A DNA stretch of 64,000 nucleotides from the NCBI RefSeq assembly GCF_003331055.1, contig NZ_PUQD01000027.1, forward strand, positions 1 to 64,000, in the 5' to 3' direction. This DNA comes from Pseudomonas sp. AFG_SD02_1510_Pfu_092. GTDB lineage: Bacteria; Pseudomonadota; Gammaproteobacteria; Pseudomonadales; Pseudomonadaceae. Positions 8,145-16,443 of the stretch are shown here, piece by piece. Within the stretch, counting starts at the first letter, position 1. Every line of letters begins with the position of its first letter. The notes beneath the pieces were generated by a model that saw only the letters and a list, made by a program, of their open reading frames with translations, did not search any database and was not told the origin of the DNA. Position numbers and translations under genes: made by a program.

Positions 8145-9332
8145 TCAGGCCACCTGCAACGCGCTCTTGCGCTTGCGCTCGGCCAGGCCCCACGCCAGCA
8201 ATGCCAGCGCGCCAATCACCAGCCCGGCGAGCACGATGCCCATCCAGCCCTGGCGCTGGAACAGCTGCGTGCCCAACAATGACCCCAGCGCGCCACCAAT
8301 GAAGTAGCAGGTGATATACCCGGCATTCAGCCGCGTACGCGCCTCGGGCCGCAGGGCAATCACCGCATTCTGGTTGCTTACATGCACCAGCTGCACCGCC
8401 AGGTCGAGCATCAGTACCCCGGCCAGCAACGCCAGCAGCGAGTGCTCGGCAAACCCCAGCGGTACCCATGACAGCAGCAACACCACCAGCCCCACGCTGG
8501 TGCCCAGCGAACCCTTGCCACGGTCGGCCAGGCGCCCGGCCCAGTTGGCCGACAGCGCGCCCGCCGCACCGGCCAGGCCGAACAGGCCGATCACCGCATC
8601 GGAATAGTGATAGGGGCCGTTCGCCAGCAGAAACGCCAGCGGTGTCCAGAACAGGGCGAACAGGCTGAACGCCAGCAGGCCGAGCAGCGAGCGCAGGCGC
8701 AGCACCGGTTCTTCGACGAACAGGCGGAACACCGAGCCGATCAGCGCCGGGTATTTCAGCCCGGCATGGCTGTGGTGTTGCGGCAGGCTGCGGTACAGCG
8801 CCACGGCGGTGATCGCCATCAGCACCGCAGCCAGCACGTAAATGCTGCGCCAGCCGCCCAGCTCGGCCATGAAACCGGCAGCGGTACGCGCCAGCAGAAT
8901 GCCCAGCAGCAGGCCGCTCATCAAAGTGCCAACCGCGCGCCCGCGCTGGTTTGGCTCGCTGAGGGTCGCGGCCATGGGCACGAGGATCTGCGCCACCACC
9001 GAGAACAGCCCGGTCAGCGCCGTGCCGAGGATCAGCCAGGGCAGGCTCGGTGCGCAGGCGCTGATGACCAGGCCCAGGGTGGCGATGGCGGTCATCACGG
9101 TGATCAGCCGGCGCTGCTCGAACAGGTCGCCCAGCGGCGCCAGCAGCAACAGCCCGGCGCCGTAGCTGAGCTGCGCGGCAATGACGATGCTGCCGGCGCT
9201 GGCGGTGCTCAGGCCGAACTGTTGGGCGATGCTGTGCAGAAGGGGTTGTGCGTAGTAGTTGCTGGCTACGGCCAGGCCGGTGGCGGTGGCCATCAGCAGG
9301 ATCAGGGCTCGGCTCAGGGTGGGGTTGTGCAT
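8145..9332 (-). CDS. MFS transporter (drug/sugar exporter type)
   Basis: 395 aa inner-membrane protein with 12 predicted hydrophobic helices. Helix 1 carries SNYYAQPLL and the first cytoplasmic loop carries a motif A relative, LGDLFEQRRL. These are features of the major facilitator group that exports sugars or drugs by proton antiport. Substrate unknown. It precedes the SDR gene on the same strand, but a REP pair separates them, so they are probably separate units. Confidence 0.85.
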   Translation of the reverse strand: MHNPTLSRALILLMATATGLAVASNYYAQPLLHSIAQQFGLSTASAGSIVIAAQLSYGAGLLLLAPLGDLFEQRRLITVMTAIATLGLVISACAPSLPWLILGTALTGLFSVVAQILVPMAATLSEPNQRGRAVGTLMSGLLLGILLARTAAGFMAELGGWRSIYVLAAVLMAITAVALYRSLPQHHSHAGLKYPALIGSVFRLFVEEPVLRLRSLLGLLAFSLFALFWTPLAFLLANGPYHYSDAVIGLFGLAGAAGALSANWAGRLADRGKGSLGTSVGLVVLLLSWVPLGFAEHSLLALLAGVLMLDLAVQLVHVSNQNAVIALRPEARTRLNAGYITCYFIGGALGSLLGTQLFQRQGWMGIVLAGLVIGALALLAWGLAERKRKSALQVA

Positions 9333-9364
9333 GCGCTTCTCGTGACAGGTGGATAAGGGGGTGG

Positions 9365-9456
9365 CCTGTGCTGGCCTCTTCGCGGGTAAACCACAGTACT
9401 CGAAAGCCGTGGTATTCCTGTGGGAGCGGGTTTACCCGCGAAAAGGCCGGCACAGA
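9365..9456. repeat. REP pair, left copy degenerate
   Basis: The left copy (CTGGCCTCTTCGCGGGTAAA) lacks its second half. The right copy (GTGGGAGCGGGTTTACCCGCGAA) is intact. Lies between MFS start and SDR stop. Confidence 0.8.
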
Positions 9457-9466
9457 CAACCCTGAT

Positions 9467-10216
9467 TCAGGCAGCGAACCCGCCATCGACAGTCAGGCTG
9501 GCCCCGGTAATGTACCCCGCCTCAGGCCCCGCCAGATAAGCCACGAAGCTGGCAATTTCATCCACCTCGCCGTACCGCCCGATGGCCATCAGCGGAATCA
9601 GGCTCTCGGCAAACTCGCCACTGGCCGGGTTCATGTCGGTGTCCACCGGCCCCGGCTGCACATTGTTCACGGTAATGCCTTGCGGCCCCAGGTCGCGCGC
9701 CATGCCGCGGGTCAGGCCGACCAGCGCCGACTTGCTCATGGCATACGGCGCGCCACCGGCGAACGGCATGCGCTCGGCGTTGGTGCTGCCGATGTTGATG
9801 ATGCGCCCGCCCTGGCCCATGTAGCGCGCCGCCGCCTGGCTGGCGACGAACACGCTGCGTACGTTCACCGCCAGCATGCGGTCGAAGTCGGCCAGGTCGA
9901 ATTCGCTCACCGGGGCTACCGTCAGCACGCCGGCGTTGTTGACCAGGATATCCAGCTGGCCGAAGGCCTTGACGGTGTCGTCCACGGCCAGTTGCACGGC
10001 TGCCGCATCAGCGCTGTCGGCCCGCAGTGCCAAGGCACGGCCGCCGTTTTCGACAATTTCCCGGGCCAGCTCTTCGGCCGGGCCGGCGGAGCTCACATAG
10101 GTGAAGGCTACCTGTGCGCCTTCGCGGGCCAGGCGCCGTACGATGGCCGCGCCGATACCGCGGGAGCCGCCCTGGACCAGGGCCACTTTGCCTTCGAGGG
10201 TATGTTGCTTGGACAT
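9467..10216 (-). CDS. short-chain dehydrogenase/reductase
   Basis: 249 aa, cytoplasmic, classical SDR. The NAD(P)-binding motif is GGSRGIGAA near residue 17, followed by NNAG. The catalytic triad region is a Ser (IGSTNAERMP) and YAMSK. The C-terminus TGASLTVDGGFAA is typical. Physiological substrate unknown (family members reduce 3-oxoacyl groups, ketones or aldehydes). The gene is divergent from a LysR regulator, and a long dyad lies in the shared promoter region, so it is probably that regulator's target. Confidence 0.88.
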   Translation of the reverse strand: MSKQHTLEGKVALVQGGSRGIGAAIVRRLAREGAQVAFTYVSSAGPAEELAREIVENGGRALALRADSADAAAVQLAVDDTVKAFGQLDILVNNAGVLTVAPVSEFDLADFDRMLAVNVRSVFVASQAAARYMGQGGRIINIGSTNAERMPFAGGAPYAMSKSALVGLTRGMARDLGPQGITVNNVQPGPVDTDMNPASGEFAESLIPLMAIGRYGEVDEIASFVAYLAGPEAGYITGASLTVDGGFAA

Positions 10217-10281
10217 GCTGTTCTCCTGCTGGAAGCCAGGCTGAAATGCCTTGGATGAGCGCAGTATCCGCGCTCGATTAC

Positions 10282-10312
10282 CTGCTGATAAGATGGCAAT
10301 CACTATCAGCAG
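10282..10312. promoter_or_regulatory. probable LysR operator (9-base dyad)
   Basis: CTGCTGATA, a 13-base gap, then TATCAGCAG: a perfect inverted repeat in the 118-base gap between the divergent SDR and LysR genes. Partner size and position match LysR-type regulator sites, which control the divergent gene and repress their own. Confidence 0.65.
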
Positions 10313-10334
10313 AGTAAACCTTTGGTTGCCAATC

Positions 10335-11273
10335 ATGGCCCTTGAATCGTTCAACGCCCTGGAATGCTTCATCCGCAGTGCCGAGGTCGGCAGCTTTGCC
10401 GAAGCCGCCCGGCGCCTGCACATCACCCCGGCTGCCGTGGGCAAGCATGTGGCCCAGCTGGAGGCGCGCCTGGGCGTGCGGTTGTTCCAGCGTAGTACGC
10501 GCAAGCTGACCCTGACCGAAGCGGGGCAGCGGTTTCTCGGCGAAGTCAGCGACAGCTTCCGCACCATCCAGTACGCCGTGGCCAACCTGGCCAGCGCCGA
10601 GGGCCAGCCGGCCGGGTTGTTGCGGGTGAGCATGGGCACGGTGTTCGGGCGCTTGTACGTGTTGCCTTTGCTGGGTGAGTTCCTGCGACGCTACCCGGGC
10701 ATCACCCCGGACTGGCATTTCGACAACCGCCAGGTCGACCTGATCGGCCAGGGCTTCGATGCGGCGATTGGTGGAGGCTTCGAACTGCCGCCGGGGGTGG
10801 TGGCGCGCAAGTTGACCCCGGCGCACCGGGTGCTGGTGGCGGCACCGGCGTACCTGGCCCGGCATGCGCCGATCGACGACCCACAGGCACTGCAACGGCA
10901 CGACGGTATTCTGATTCGCTCGCCGCAGACCGGGCGGGTGCGCTCATGGCCGTTGACCAGCCGTTGGCAGGTGCAGCAGCCGCTGCAATTGCGCCAGGCA
11001 ATGACCATGAGCGATTCGGATGCGGCCTGCGCGGTGGCCGAGCAGGGCTTGGGGATTGCCCTGGTGAGCCTGCCGTTTGCGGTGCCATACCTGCAGGGCA
11101 GGCGGCTGCAGCGGGTGTTGCCCGACTGGTATGTGGACGATGGGCATATCAGCCTGTATTTCGCCGAGCACAAGCTGTTGCCGGGCAAGACCCGGGCGTT
11201 TGTCGATTTTGTCGTGGAGCAGTTCGCGGAGCAGGGGCTGGCGGGGCGGTTCGATGCGTTGCAAAGTTTGTAG
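10335..11273 (+). CDS. LysR-family transcriptional regulator
   Basis: 312 aa. The N-terminal winged helix-turn-helix (residues about 1-60: FIRSAEVGSFAEAARRL...LFQRSTRKLTLTEAG) is followed by a periplasmic-binding-like effector domain. Members respond to small molecules and usually regulate the adjacent divergent gene, here the SDR. The ATG at 10335 begins MALESFNALECF, the normal LysR start; 28 further codons upstream are open but would overlap the operator. Effector unknown. Confidence 0.88.
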   Translation: MALESFNALECFIRSAEVGSFAEAARRLHITPAAVGKHVAQLEARLGVRLFQRSTRKLTLTEAGQRFLGEVSDSFRTIQYAVANLASAEGQPAGLLRVSMGTVFGRLYVLPLLGEFLRRYPGITPDWHFDNRQVDLIGQGFDAAIGGGFELPPGVVARKLTPAHRVLVAAPAYLARHAPIDDPQALQRHDGILIRSPQTGRVRSWPLTSRWQVQQPLQLRQAMTMSDSDAACAVAEQGLGIALVSLPFAVPYLQGRRLQRVLPDWYVDDGHISLYFAEHKLLPGKTRAFVDFVVEQFAEQGLAGRFDALQSL

Positions 11274-11283
11274 ATGTGCATCG

Positions 11284-11372
11284 CCTGTACTGGCCTCTTC
11301 GCGGGTGAACCCGCTCCCACAGGGTTGCACCCGGCTTGAGAGCAGTGCAGTACTGGTGCGGGCAAGGCCGGT
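11284..11372. repeat. REP pair, right copy degenerate
   Basis: An intact left copy (CTGGCCTCTTCGCGGGTGAA...GCTCCCACAG) faces an eroded right copy (GTGCGGGCAAGGCCGG). Lies between convergent genes. Confidence 0.75.
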
Positions 11373-11849
11373 TCAGACAACCTCGACAATGAACAAGGCC
11401 TGCGTCCCCAGGTTCACTTCTTCATCCACCTTCTTGCCAAGCAGCTGCTGCCCCAGCGGCGAGCGCGGGGTGATCACCGTCACCAGCTCATCCCCTTGGC
11501 CAATCTTCAAGCCCGCCGCCTCGGGCCCGAGGAACAGCCGGCGTTGCCCGCCATCCTCGTCTTCCAGGGTGACGAGGTTGCTCAGCTGCACCCCGCGCGC
11601 GGGGTCGTAATCGCGCAGCAGCAATTGCTGGTAGGTCAGCAGCGCCTGGCGAATCTCGGCGCTGCGGCGGGCCTGGCCGGTGGCCAGGTACGAGGCTTCC
11701 AGGCCGAGGGTGTCGTATTTGTTCTCGGCGATGTTCTCTTCAGCAGTGGCCGCTTCATACGCGGTTTGCGCCGCGCGGGTCAGCACATCCGAGTCGTGCT
11801 CGAGGGTGGCGACGATCTGCGCCAGCAGCCGGGGTTTGTTCAGGGTCAA
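11373..11849 (-). CDS. GreA/GreB-type transcription elongation factor family protein
   Basis: 158 aa. The N-terminal half is helical (NKPRLLAQIVATLEHD..., coiled-coil-like) and the C-terminal half has the Gre/Rnk beta fold (VTVITPRSPLGQQLLGKKVDEEV). Gre proteins bind the RNA polymerase secondary channel and rescue backtracked complexes. The acidic tip residues that drive cleavage are not clearly present, so it may be a Gre-like modulator rather than a true cleavage factor. The start is a TTG that overlaps the TGA of the preceding gene (sequence TTGA on the minus strand), so translation is coupled. No ATG exists near the N-terminus. Confidence 0.8.
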   Translation of the reverse strand: MTLNKPRLLAQIVATLEHDSDVLTRAAQTAYEAATAEENIAENKYDTLGLEASYLATGQARRSAEIRQALLTYQQLLLRDYDPARGVQLSNLVTLEDEDGGQRRLFLGPEAAGLKIGQGDELVTVITPRSPLGQQLLGKKVDEEVNLGTQALFIVEVV

Positions 11850-12244
11850 TAACAGAACTCCAGTACGTTGGCCTGGCTTTTGTCAGTCGGCGCGGTGCGG
11901 TTCTGCTGCAGCCAGAACTGGCATTTGGGGCTGTTGAGATTGCGCGGGTTGCCCTCGGCAGCCTCGGCGGCCTGTTGCACTTGCTGCTGGTGCAGGATGT
12001 CCTTGTAGCGCTCGAACATCTCGGCCTGGGCATCCGCCGCAGGGGCCGGCGCTGCTGGCGCGGCAGGCCGGAATGCACCGGGGGCGACGGCCTGGGCCAG
12101 GGGTTGCGCCTGCTGTGGCCACAGTTGCAGGGCCAGCCACAGGCTGGCGGCAATGGCCACGGCGCCCAGCCACAGGCCAAAGGCAACGCAGGCGATCAAC
12201 GGCAGCGGCTTGAGGGTGATCTTCAGTTCACGGTGGCGGGGCAT
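11846..12244 (-). CDS. single-span membrane protein with Ala/Pro-rich linker
   Basis: 132 aa. A basic start (MPRHRELKITLK) precedes one transmembrane helix (about 14-38), then an Ala/Pro-rich linker, then a polar C-terminal part with two Cys (KCQFW and EFCY). This suggests an anchored periplasmic domain with a possible disulfide. I do not recognise the family. It is translationally coupled to the Gre-like gene, and it is divergent from earP with 130 bases between them. Confidence 0.7.
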   Translation of the reverse strand: MPRHRELKITLKPLPLIACVAFGLWLGAVAIAASLWLALQLWPQQAQPLAQAVAPGAFRPAAPAAPAPAADAQAEMFERYKDILHQQQVQQAAEAAEGNPRNLNSPKCQFWLQQNRTAPTDKSQANVLEFCY

Positions 12245-12374
12245 GCTTGCCTCCTGGCAGGGTGGGTCGGGGTGCATTGTCGCATGCGCCTGGGTATTTT
12301 TCCGCGCAGGTGCTTTTGTCGACGACAATTTATGCGCAGAATTCGCGGTTTTTGTACCGGTACGGGAGAGGCGC

Positions 12375-13508
12375 ATGAAAGCCACCTGGGACATCTTCTG
12401 CAGCGTCGTCGACAATTATGGCGATATTGGCGTGACCTGGCGCCTGGCCCGGCAGCTGGTGGCCGAGCACGGCCTGGCGGTGCGCCTGTGGGTGGACGAC
12501 CTCGCCGCCTTCACACCCATGTGCCCCGGCGCCGACGCCACTGCCGCGCAGCAATGGCAGCACGGCGTCGAGGTGCGCCAGTGGCCGGCGCTGTGGTTGC
12601 CGCAAGCCCCGGGCGATGTGGTGATCGGTGCGTTTGCCTGCCAGTTGCCTGCAGCGTATGTCGAGGCCATGCGTGCCTGCCCACGGCCGCCGCTGTGGCT
12701 GAACCTCGAGTACCTCAGTGCCGAGGACTGGGTAGAAGGCTGCCATGGCCTGCCTTCGCCGCAGCCCAATGGCCTGCGCAAGGTGTTTTTCTTCCCCGGC
12801 TTTAGCGAAAACACCGGTGGCCTGCTGCGGGAGGCTTCGCTACTGGCCCGGCGTGACGCGTTCCAGCAGTCGGCCGCTGCGCGCCAGGCGTTCCTGCACG
12901 GGCTTGGCGTTAACCCTGAGCCGGGCGCGTTGCTGGCCTCGCTGTTCGCCTACGAAAACCCGCAGTTGAGCAACTGGCTGGAGGCCCTGGCCACGGGCGC
13001 GCAAGCCTGCCACCTGCTGGTGCCGCAAGGGCGCATCGTCGCCGGGCTCAGCCAGTGGTTTGGCGAGGCAGCGCTGGCAGTGGGGGATGTGCGCATGCGC
13101 GGTGCGCTGACCGTGCAGGTGCTGCCGTTCGTCAGCCAGGACGACTTCGACCGGCTGCTGTGGTGCTGCGACTTCAACGCCGTGCGTGGTGAAGACTCGT
13201 TCGTGCGCGCGCAGTGGGCGGGGCAGCCGATGCTGTGGCACATCTACGTGCAGGACGAGAACGCCCACTGGGAAAAACTCGAAGCGTTTCTCGCGCACTA
13301 TCGACGCGGGTTGTCAGACGAAGCCGATGCTGCGCTGCTTGCTCTGTGGCGCGCCTGGAACATGGATTGCGACATGGCCCAGGCCTGGCAGGCGGCCCGT
13401 CAGCATTGGCCGGAACTGCAGGCGCATGCCCGGCGGTGGGCCGCGCGGCAGGCCACTCAGCCGGACCTTGCCATGACGCTGGTACAGTTTTACCGAAATT
13501 GGCTATGA
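12375..13508 (+). CDS. earP: EF-P arginine rhamnosyltransferase EarP
   Basis: 377 aa, cytoplasmic GT-B type glycosyltransferase of the EarP (DUF2331) family. It starts MKATWDIFCSVVDNYGDIG; the conserved Asp after the NYG and the RGEDSFVRAQ block near residue 275 fit the TDP-rhamnose site. It attaches rhamnose to Arg32 of EF-P, which activates EF-P for rescuing ribosomes stalled at polyproline. It is followed after 48 bases by efp itself, the diagnostic pairing. The end of earP runs into the region that must hold the efp promoter (a TATGAT hexamer near 13505). Confidence 0.95.
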   Translation: MKATWDIFCSVVDNYGDIGVTWRLARQLVAEHGLAVRLWVDDLAAFTPMCPGADATAAQQWQHGVEVRQWPALWLPQAPGDVVIGAFACQLPAAYVEAMRACPRPPLWLNLEYLSAEDWVEGCHGLPSPQPNGLRKVFFFPGFSENTGGLLREASLLARRDAFQQSAAARQAFLHGLGVNPEPGALLASLFAYENPQLSNWLEALATGAQACHLLVPQGRIVAGLSQWFGEAALAVGDVRMRGALTVQVLPFVSQDDFDRLLWCCDFNAVRGEDSFVRAQWAGQPMLWHIYVQDENAHWEKLEAFLAHYRRGLSDEADAALLALWRAWNMDCDMAQAWQAARQHWPELQAHARRWAARQATQPDLAMTLVQFYRNWL

Positions 13509-13556
13509 TATGCGGCCTCGATTTTTATAAATCCATCCAGATTCGGATACTTCGTA

Positions 13557-14126
13557 ATGAAAACTGGTAAAGAACTGAAACCCGGTACCGTACTGCGGAT
13601 CGACAACGACCCGTGGCTGGTTCAAAAAGCTGAGTTCACCAAGTCGGGCCGTAACAGCGCGATCATGAAGACCAAGCTGAAGAACCTGCTGACCGGCTAC
13701 AAGACCGAAACCGTCTACGGTGCAGACGACAAGCTGGACGACGTGATCCTGGATCGCAAAGAAGCGACCCTGTCGTTCATCAACGGTGACGAATACACCT
13801 TCATGGACACCACCGACTACACCATGTACGAACTGAACGCCGAGGACATCGAAGCCGTTCTGCCGTACATCGAAGAAGGCATGGAAGACGTCTGCGAAGC
13901 CGTGTTCTTCGAAGGCCGCCTGGTATCGGTCGAACTGCCGACCACCATCAGCCGTCAGGTTGTCTACACCGAGAACGCTGCTCGCGGCGACACCTCGGGC
14001 AAGGTCATGAAGCCTGCCAAGCTGAAGAACGGCACCGAAATCTCGGTCGCCGACTTCATCCAGATCGACGAGTGGATCGACATCGACACTCGCGACAATA
14101 GCTTCAAGGGCCGTTCCAAGAAGTAA
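13557..14126 (+). CDS. efp: translation elongation factor P
   Basis: 189 aa, the standard length. Three beta-barrel domains: KOW-like N-terminal domain, central OB fold, and C-terminal OB fold ending in the EF-P signature region. The modification loop reads KSGRNSA with Arg at position 32, not the Lys of the EpmA/beta-lysine type. This is the rhamnosylated class and agrees with the adjacent earP. It binds between the P and E sites to promote Pro-Pro bond formation. Followed by a strong terminator. Confidence 0.98.
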   Translation: MKTGKELKPGTVLRIDNDPWLVQKAEFTKSGRNSAIMKTKLKNLLTGYKTETVYGADDKLDDVILDRKEATLSFINGDEYTFMDTTDYTMYELNAEDIEAVLPYIEEGMEDVCEAVFFEGRLVSVELPTTISRQVVYTENAARGDTSGKVMKPAKLKNGTEISVADFIQIDEWIDIDTRDNSFKGRSKK

Positions 14127-14143
14127 GCCTTCTTGTGAAACGC

Positions 14144-14171
14144 AAAAACCCGGCCTCGGCCGGGTTTTTTT
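14144..14171 (+). terminator. rho-independent terminator of efp
   Basis: AAAAACCCGGCC and GGCCGGGTTTTTTT form a stem with a short loop, 18 bases past the efp stop. Confidence 0.95.
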
Positions 14172-14175
14172 GTGC

Positions 14176-14288
14176 GTGGGAGTGGCCTTGTGTCGCGAAA
14201 GGGCCGCAAGGCGGCCCCGGCGATATCAAGGTGTACCCGAGATTCTGGGGCCGCTTCGCGCCCCATCGCGACGCAAGGCCGCTCCCAC
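14176..14288. repeat. large inverted repeat with 23-base arms
   Basis: The left arm (14176-14198, starting GTGGGAG) and right arm (14266-14288, ending CTCCCAC) are complementary at 21 of 23 positions. Two GC-rich minor hairpins lie between them. The arms share GTGGGAG with the REPs but continue as TGGCCTTGTGTCGCGA, so this is a distinct variant. It sits between convergent efp and ohr. Confidence 0.8.
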
Positions 14289-14292
14289 AGCC

Positions 14293-14721
14293 TTAGACGG
14301 TCACATGCAACCGCACATCCACATTGCCACGGGTAGCGTTGGAGTACGGGCACACCTGGTGCGCCTTTTCCACCAGCCCTTCGGCATCGGCCTGGGCCAG
14401 GCCCGGCAGGTTGATGTGCAGGTCGATGTCCAGGCCGAAACCACCCGGAATCTGGCCGATGCCCACCTTCGCGGTGATCGAGGCATCTGCCGGCAGGGCC
14501 TTTTTCTCTTGCCCGGCGACGAACTTCAGGGCGCCGATGAAGCACGCCGAGTAGCCGGCGGCGAACAGCTGCTCGGGGTTGCTGCCGTTACCGCCTGCGC
14601 CACCCAGTTCCTTGGGGGTACTCAGGCTGACCTCCAGCTTGCCGTCGCTGGAACGGGATTTGCCGTCGCGCCCACCGGTGGAGGTAGCTTCTGCGATGTA
14701 CAGCGGAGTGACCTTTTGCAT
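14293..14721 (-). CDS. ohr: organic hydroperoxide resistance protein (Ohr)
   Basis: 142 aa, cytoplasmic, OsmC/Ohr fold. It is a thiol peroxidase that reduces organic (lipid) hydroperoxides using lipoylated proteins as electron source. The two redox Cys are at residue 60 (GYSACFIG) and 124 (QVCPYSNAT). The active-site Arg and Glu are expected at about 19 and 50. It lies downstream of the regulator ohrR on the same strand, with 141 bases between the genes and a repeat that may be the operator. Confidence 0.96.
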   Translation of the reverse strand: MQKVTPLYIAEATSTGGRDGKSRSSDGKLEVSLSTPKELGGAGGNGSNPEQLFAAGYSACFIGALKFVAGQEKKALPADASITAKVGIGQIPGGFGLDIDLHINLPGLAQADAEGLVEKAHQVCPYSNATRGNVDVRLHVTV

Positions 14722-14789
14722 CTTGAGCCTCGCTAATGTGCTGTGCGCTACCTGTCTGCAGGAGGGCGCGGGTTGGTGTGGGATTTAAA

Positions 14790-14815
14790 TTAGCGCGCAA
14801 TTAGTTAGTGCGCAA
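14790..14815. promoter_or_regulatory. probable OhrR operator upstream of ohr
   Basis: TTAGCGCGCAA (14790-14800) and TTAGTGCGCAA (14805-14815) form a direct repeat with one mismatch, separated by TTAG. GCGCA...TGCGC within them forms a short dyad. It lies in the AT-rich gap about 70 bases before the ohr start, where OhrR binding is expected. Inferred from position and repeat only. Confidence 0.5.
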
Positions 14816-14862
14816 GATAAATCGTCACCGCTCGTCGGAACGGCCATCGCACAGCATAGTCG

Positions 14863-15318
14863 TCAGAGGCTTTTCTGCAGGTTCTCGCGCAGCAGCAGCA
14901 GCTCTGCCTGCAACTGTTGCAGCTGTTCCAGGCTATGCCCGCTGGCCTTGAGGATGCACTGCGGCACTTCCTTGGCCCGCTGTTGCAGGGCACGGCCCTT
15001 GTCGGTCAGTTGCACCAGCACCACCCGTTCGTCCTCGCGGCTGCGGTTGCGCTGCAGCAGGCCTTCGCTTTCCAGGCGCTTGAGCAGCGGCGTCAGCGAG
15101 CCGGGGTCGGTGAGCAGGTGCTGGCTGATTTCGCCTACGGTCAGGCCGTCGTGCTCCCACAGCACGAGCATGGCCAGGTACTGCGGGTAGGTCAGGCCCA
15201 GGGCCTGCAGCAGGGGTTTGTAGACCTTGGTCATCAGCAACGAGGTGGAGTGCAGGGCGAAACAGACCTGGTTGTCCAGCAGCAGCTCGTCACAGGAGGC
15301 TTGGGTGTCGGCGTTCAT
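14863..15318 (-). CDS. ohrR: MarR-family organic peroxide sensor OhrR
   Basis: 151 aa winged-helix repressor. The reactive sensing Cys is at residue 19 (DNQVCFAL), the conserved OhrR position. Additional Cys at 9 and 121 allow the two-Cys mode, in which oxidation forms an intersubunit disulfide. The recognition region is LLTDPGSLTPLLKRLE, and the wing is NRSREDERVVLVQLT. Oxidation by organic peroxide releases it from DNA and induces ohr. The adjacent ohr gene confirms the identity. Confidence 0.95.
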   Translation of the reverse strand: MNADTQASCDELLLDNQVCFALHSTSLLMTKVYKPLLQALGLTYPQYLAMLVLWEHDGLTVGEISQHLLTDPGSLTPLLKRLESEGLLQRNRSREDERVVLVQLTDKGRALQQRAKEVPQCILKASGHSLEQLQQLQAELLLLRENLQKSL

Positions 15319-15376
15319 GCAGGTCCTTGAAAGTAATCAATAGGGCAGTCTGGCACGCGGGTGACTGATGCGCGCA

Positions 15377-16330
15377 TTACTCGCGCAATTCACTGCGCAA
15401 CGCCAGGTCCCAGGGTGGAATCGGGCTGAAGCGGCTCTTGAGGAATTCGAGCAGCAAACGGCTGCGAGAGTTCGTTTCATGTTCCAGGCGTAGCGCGTAG
15501 ATACCGCTGGTTTCCGCTTCGGGCAAGCCGCCGTCGCAAAACAACGCTACCAGCTCGCCGCGCAGCAGGTAGTCGCTGATCAGCCAGGTCGGCAGATGGG
15601 CGATGCCCAGGCCGGCGAGGGCGCCGAACAGCAGGGTCTCGGCGTTATTGGCGGCCATGCGCATGCGTGAGGGCCGGAACAGGCGGGTTTGCCCGGCCAC
15701 GCTGAAGCGCCAGGCGAAGGGTGGCGCCAGGCCGTCCCAGTCCAGGCCGTCGTGTTCGGGCAGTTCGCTGGGGCAGGTGGGCATGCCGCGGCTGGCCAGG
15801 TAAGCCGGGCTGGCACAGGCGATGCGCACCATGTAGGCCAGCGGCGTGGCGACCAGCCGGGTGTCGGCAAGCGGGCCGGCGCGCAGCACCAGGTCGACCT
15901 CGCCCAGGTGGCTGCCGTGCAGGTCGACGAAGCTGTCGATCAGCCGCAGCTGCACATCCAGGCCCGGGTAGGCCACGAGGAAATCGGCAATCGCCGGGGC
16001 CAGGTGGCGACGGCCGAAGGCGGCGGGGGCGTCGATGCGGATCAGGCCCTCAGGGGCATTGCTCAGCGACACCGCTTCGGCGCGAGCCAGGCGCAGTTCC
16101 TCGATGATACGCCTGGCCCGTTCGGCAAAGGCATTGCCGGCGGGCGTGGCGCGCACGGCGTGGGTGCTGCGGGTGAACAGGCGGCTGCCGACGGCGCTTT
16201 CCAGGTTGTCGATGCGCCGCGCCACGGCCGACGGGGTCAGCGGATGGCGCCGGGCGGCGGCAGAAAAGCTGCCGGTTTCCAGCACATCGAGGAACAGGCT
16301 CAGTTGGTCGGTGAGGGTATCGGGGCTCAT
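15377..16330 (-). CDS. LysR-family transcriptional regulator
   Basis: 317 aa. N-terminal helix-turn-helix (LFLDVLETGSFSAAARR...LFTRSTHAVRATPAG) and a substrate-binding effector domain. It is divergent from the TauE/SafE permease, with 113 bases between the starts, so it probably regulates that gene. The effector is unknown. The subgroup (FxxVxxxGSFSAAAR, ARRIDNLE) is the CrgA-like one common in Pseudomonas. Confidence 0.87.
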   Translation of the reverse strand: MSPDTLTDQLSLFLDVLETGSFSAAARRHPLTPSAVARRIDNLESAVGSRLFTRSTHAVRATPAGNAFAERARRIIEELRLARAEAVSLSNAPEGLIRIDAPAAFGRRHLAPAIADFLVAYPGLDVQLRLIDSFVDLHGSHLGEVDLVLRAGPLADTRLVATPLAYMVRIACASPAYLASRGMPTCPSELPEHDGLDWDGLAPPFAWRFSVAGQTRLFRPSRMRMAANNAETLLFGALAGLGIAHLPTWLISDYLLRGELVALFCDGGLPEAETSGIYALRLEHETNSRSRLLLEFLKSRFSPIPPWDLALRSELRE

Positions 16331-16443
16331 GGTTGCCTTGCTTTTGCGAAAAACGCACAGCCATTGTGCGCTGCTGTGCGTTTCCCCGCCAGCCTGCAGT
16401 CGTTAGCATGCTCGCATTCTCTGTACAGGCGGACGAGGCCCTG

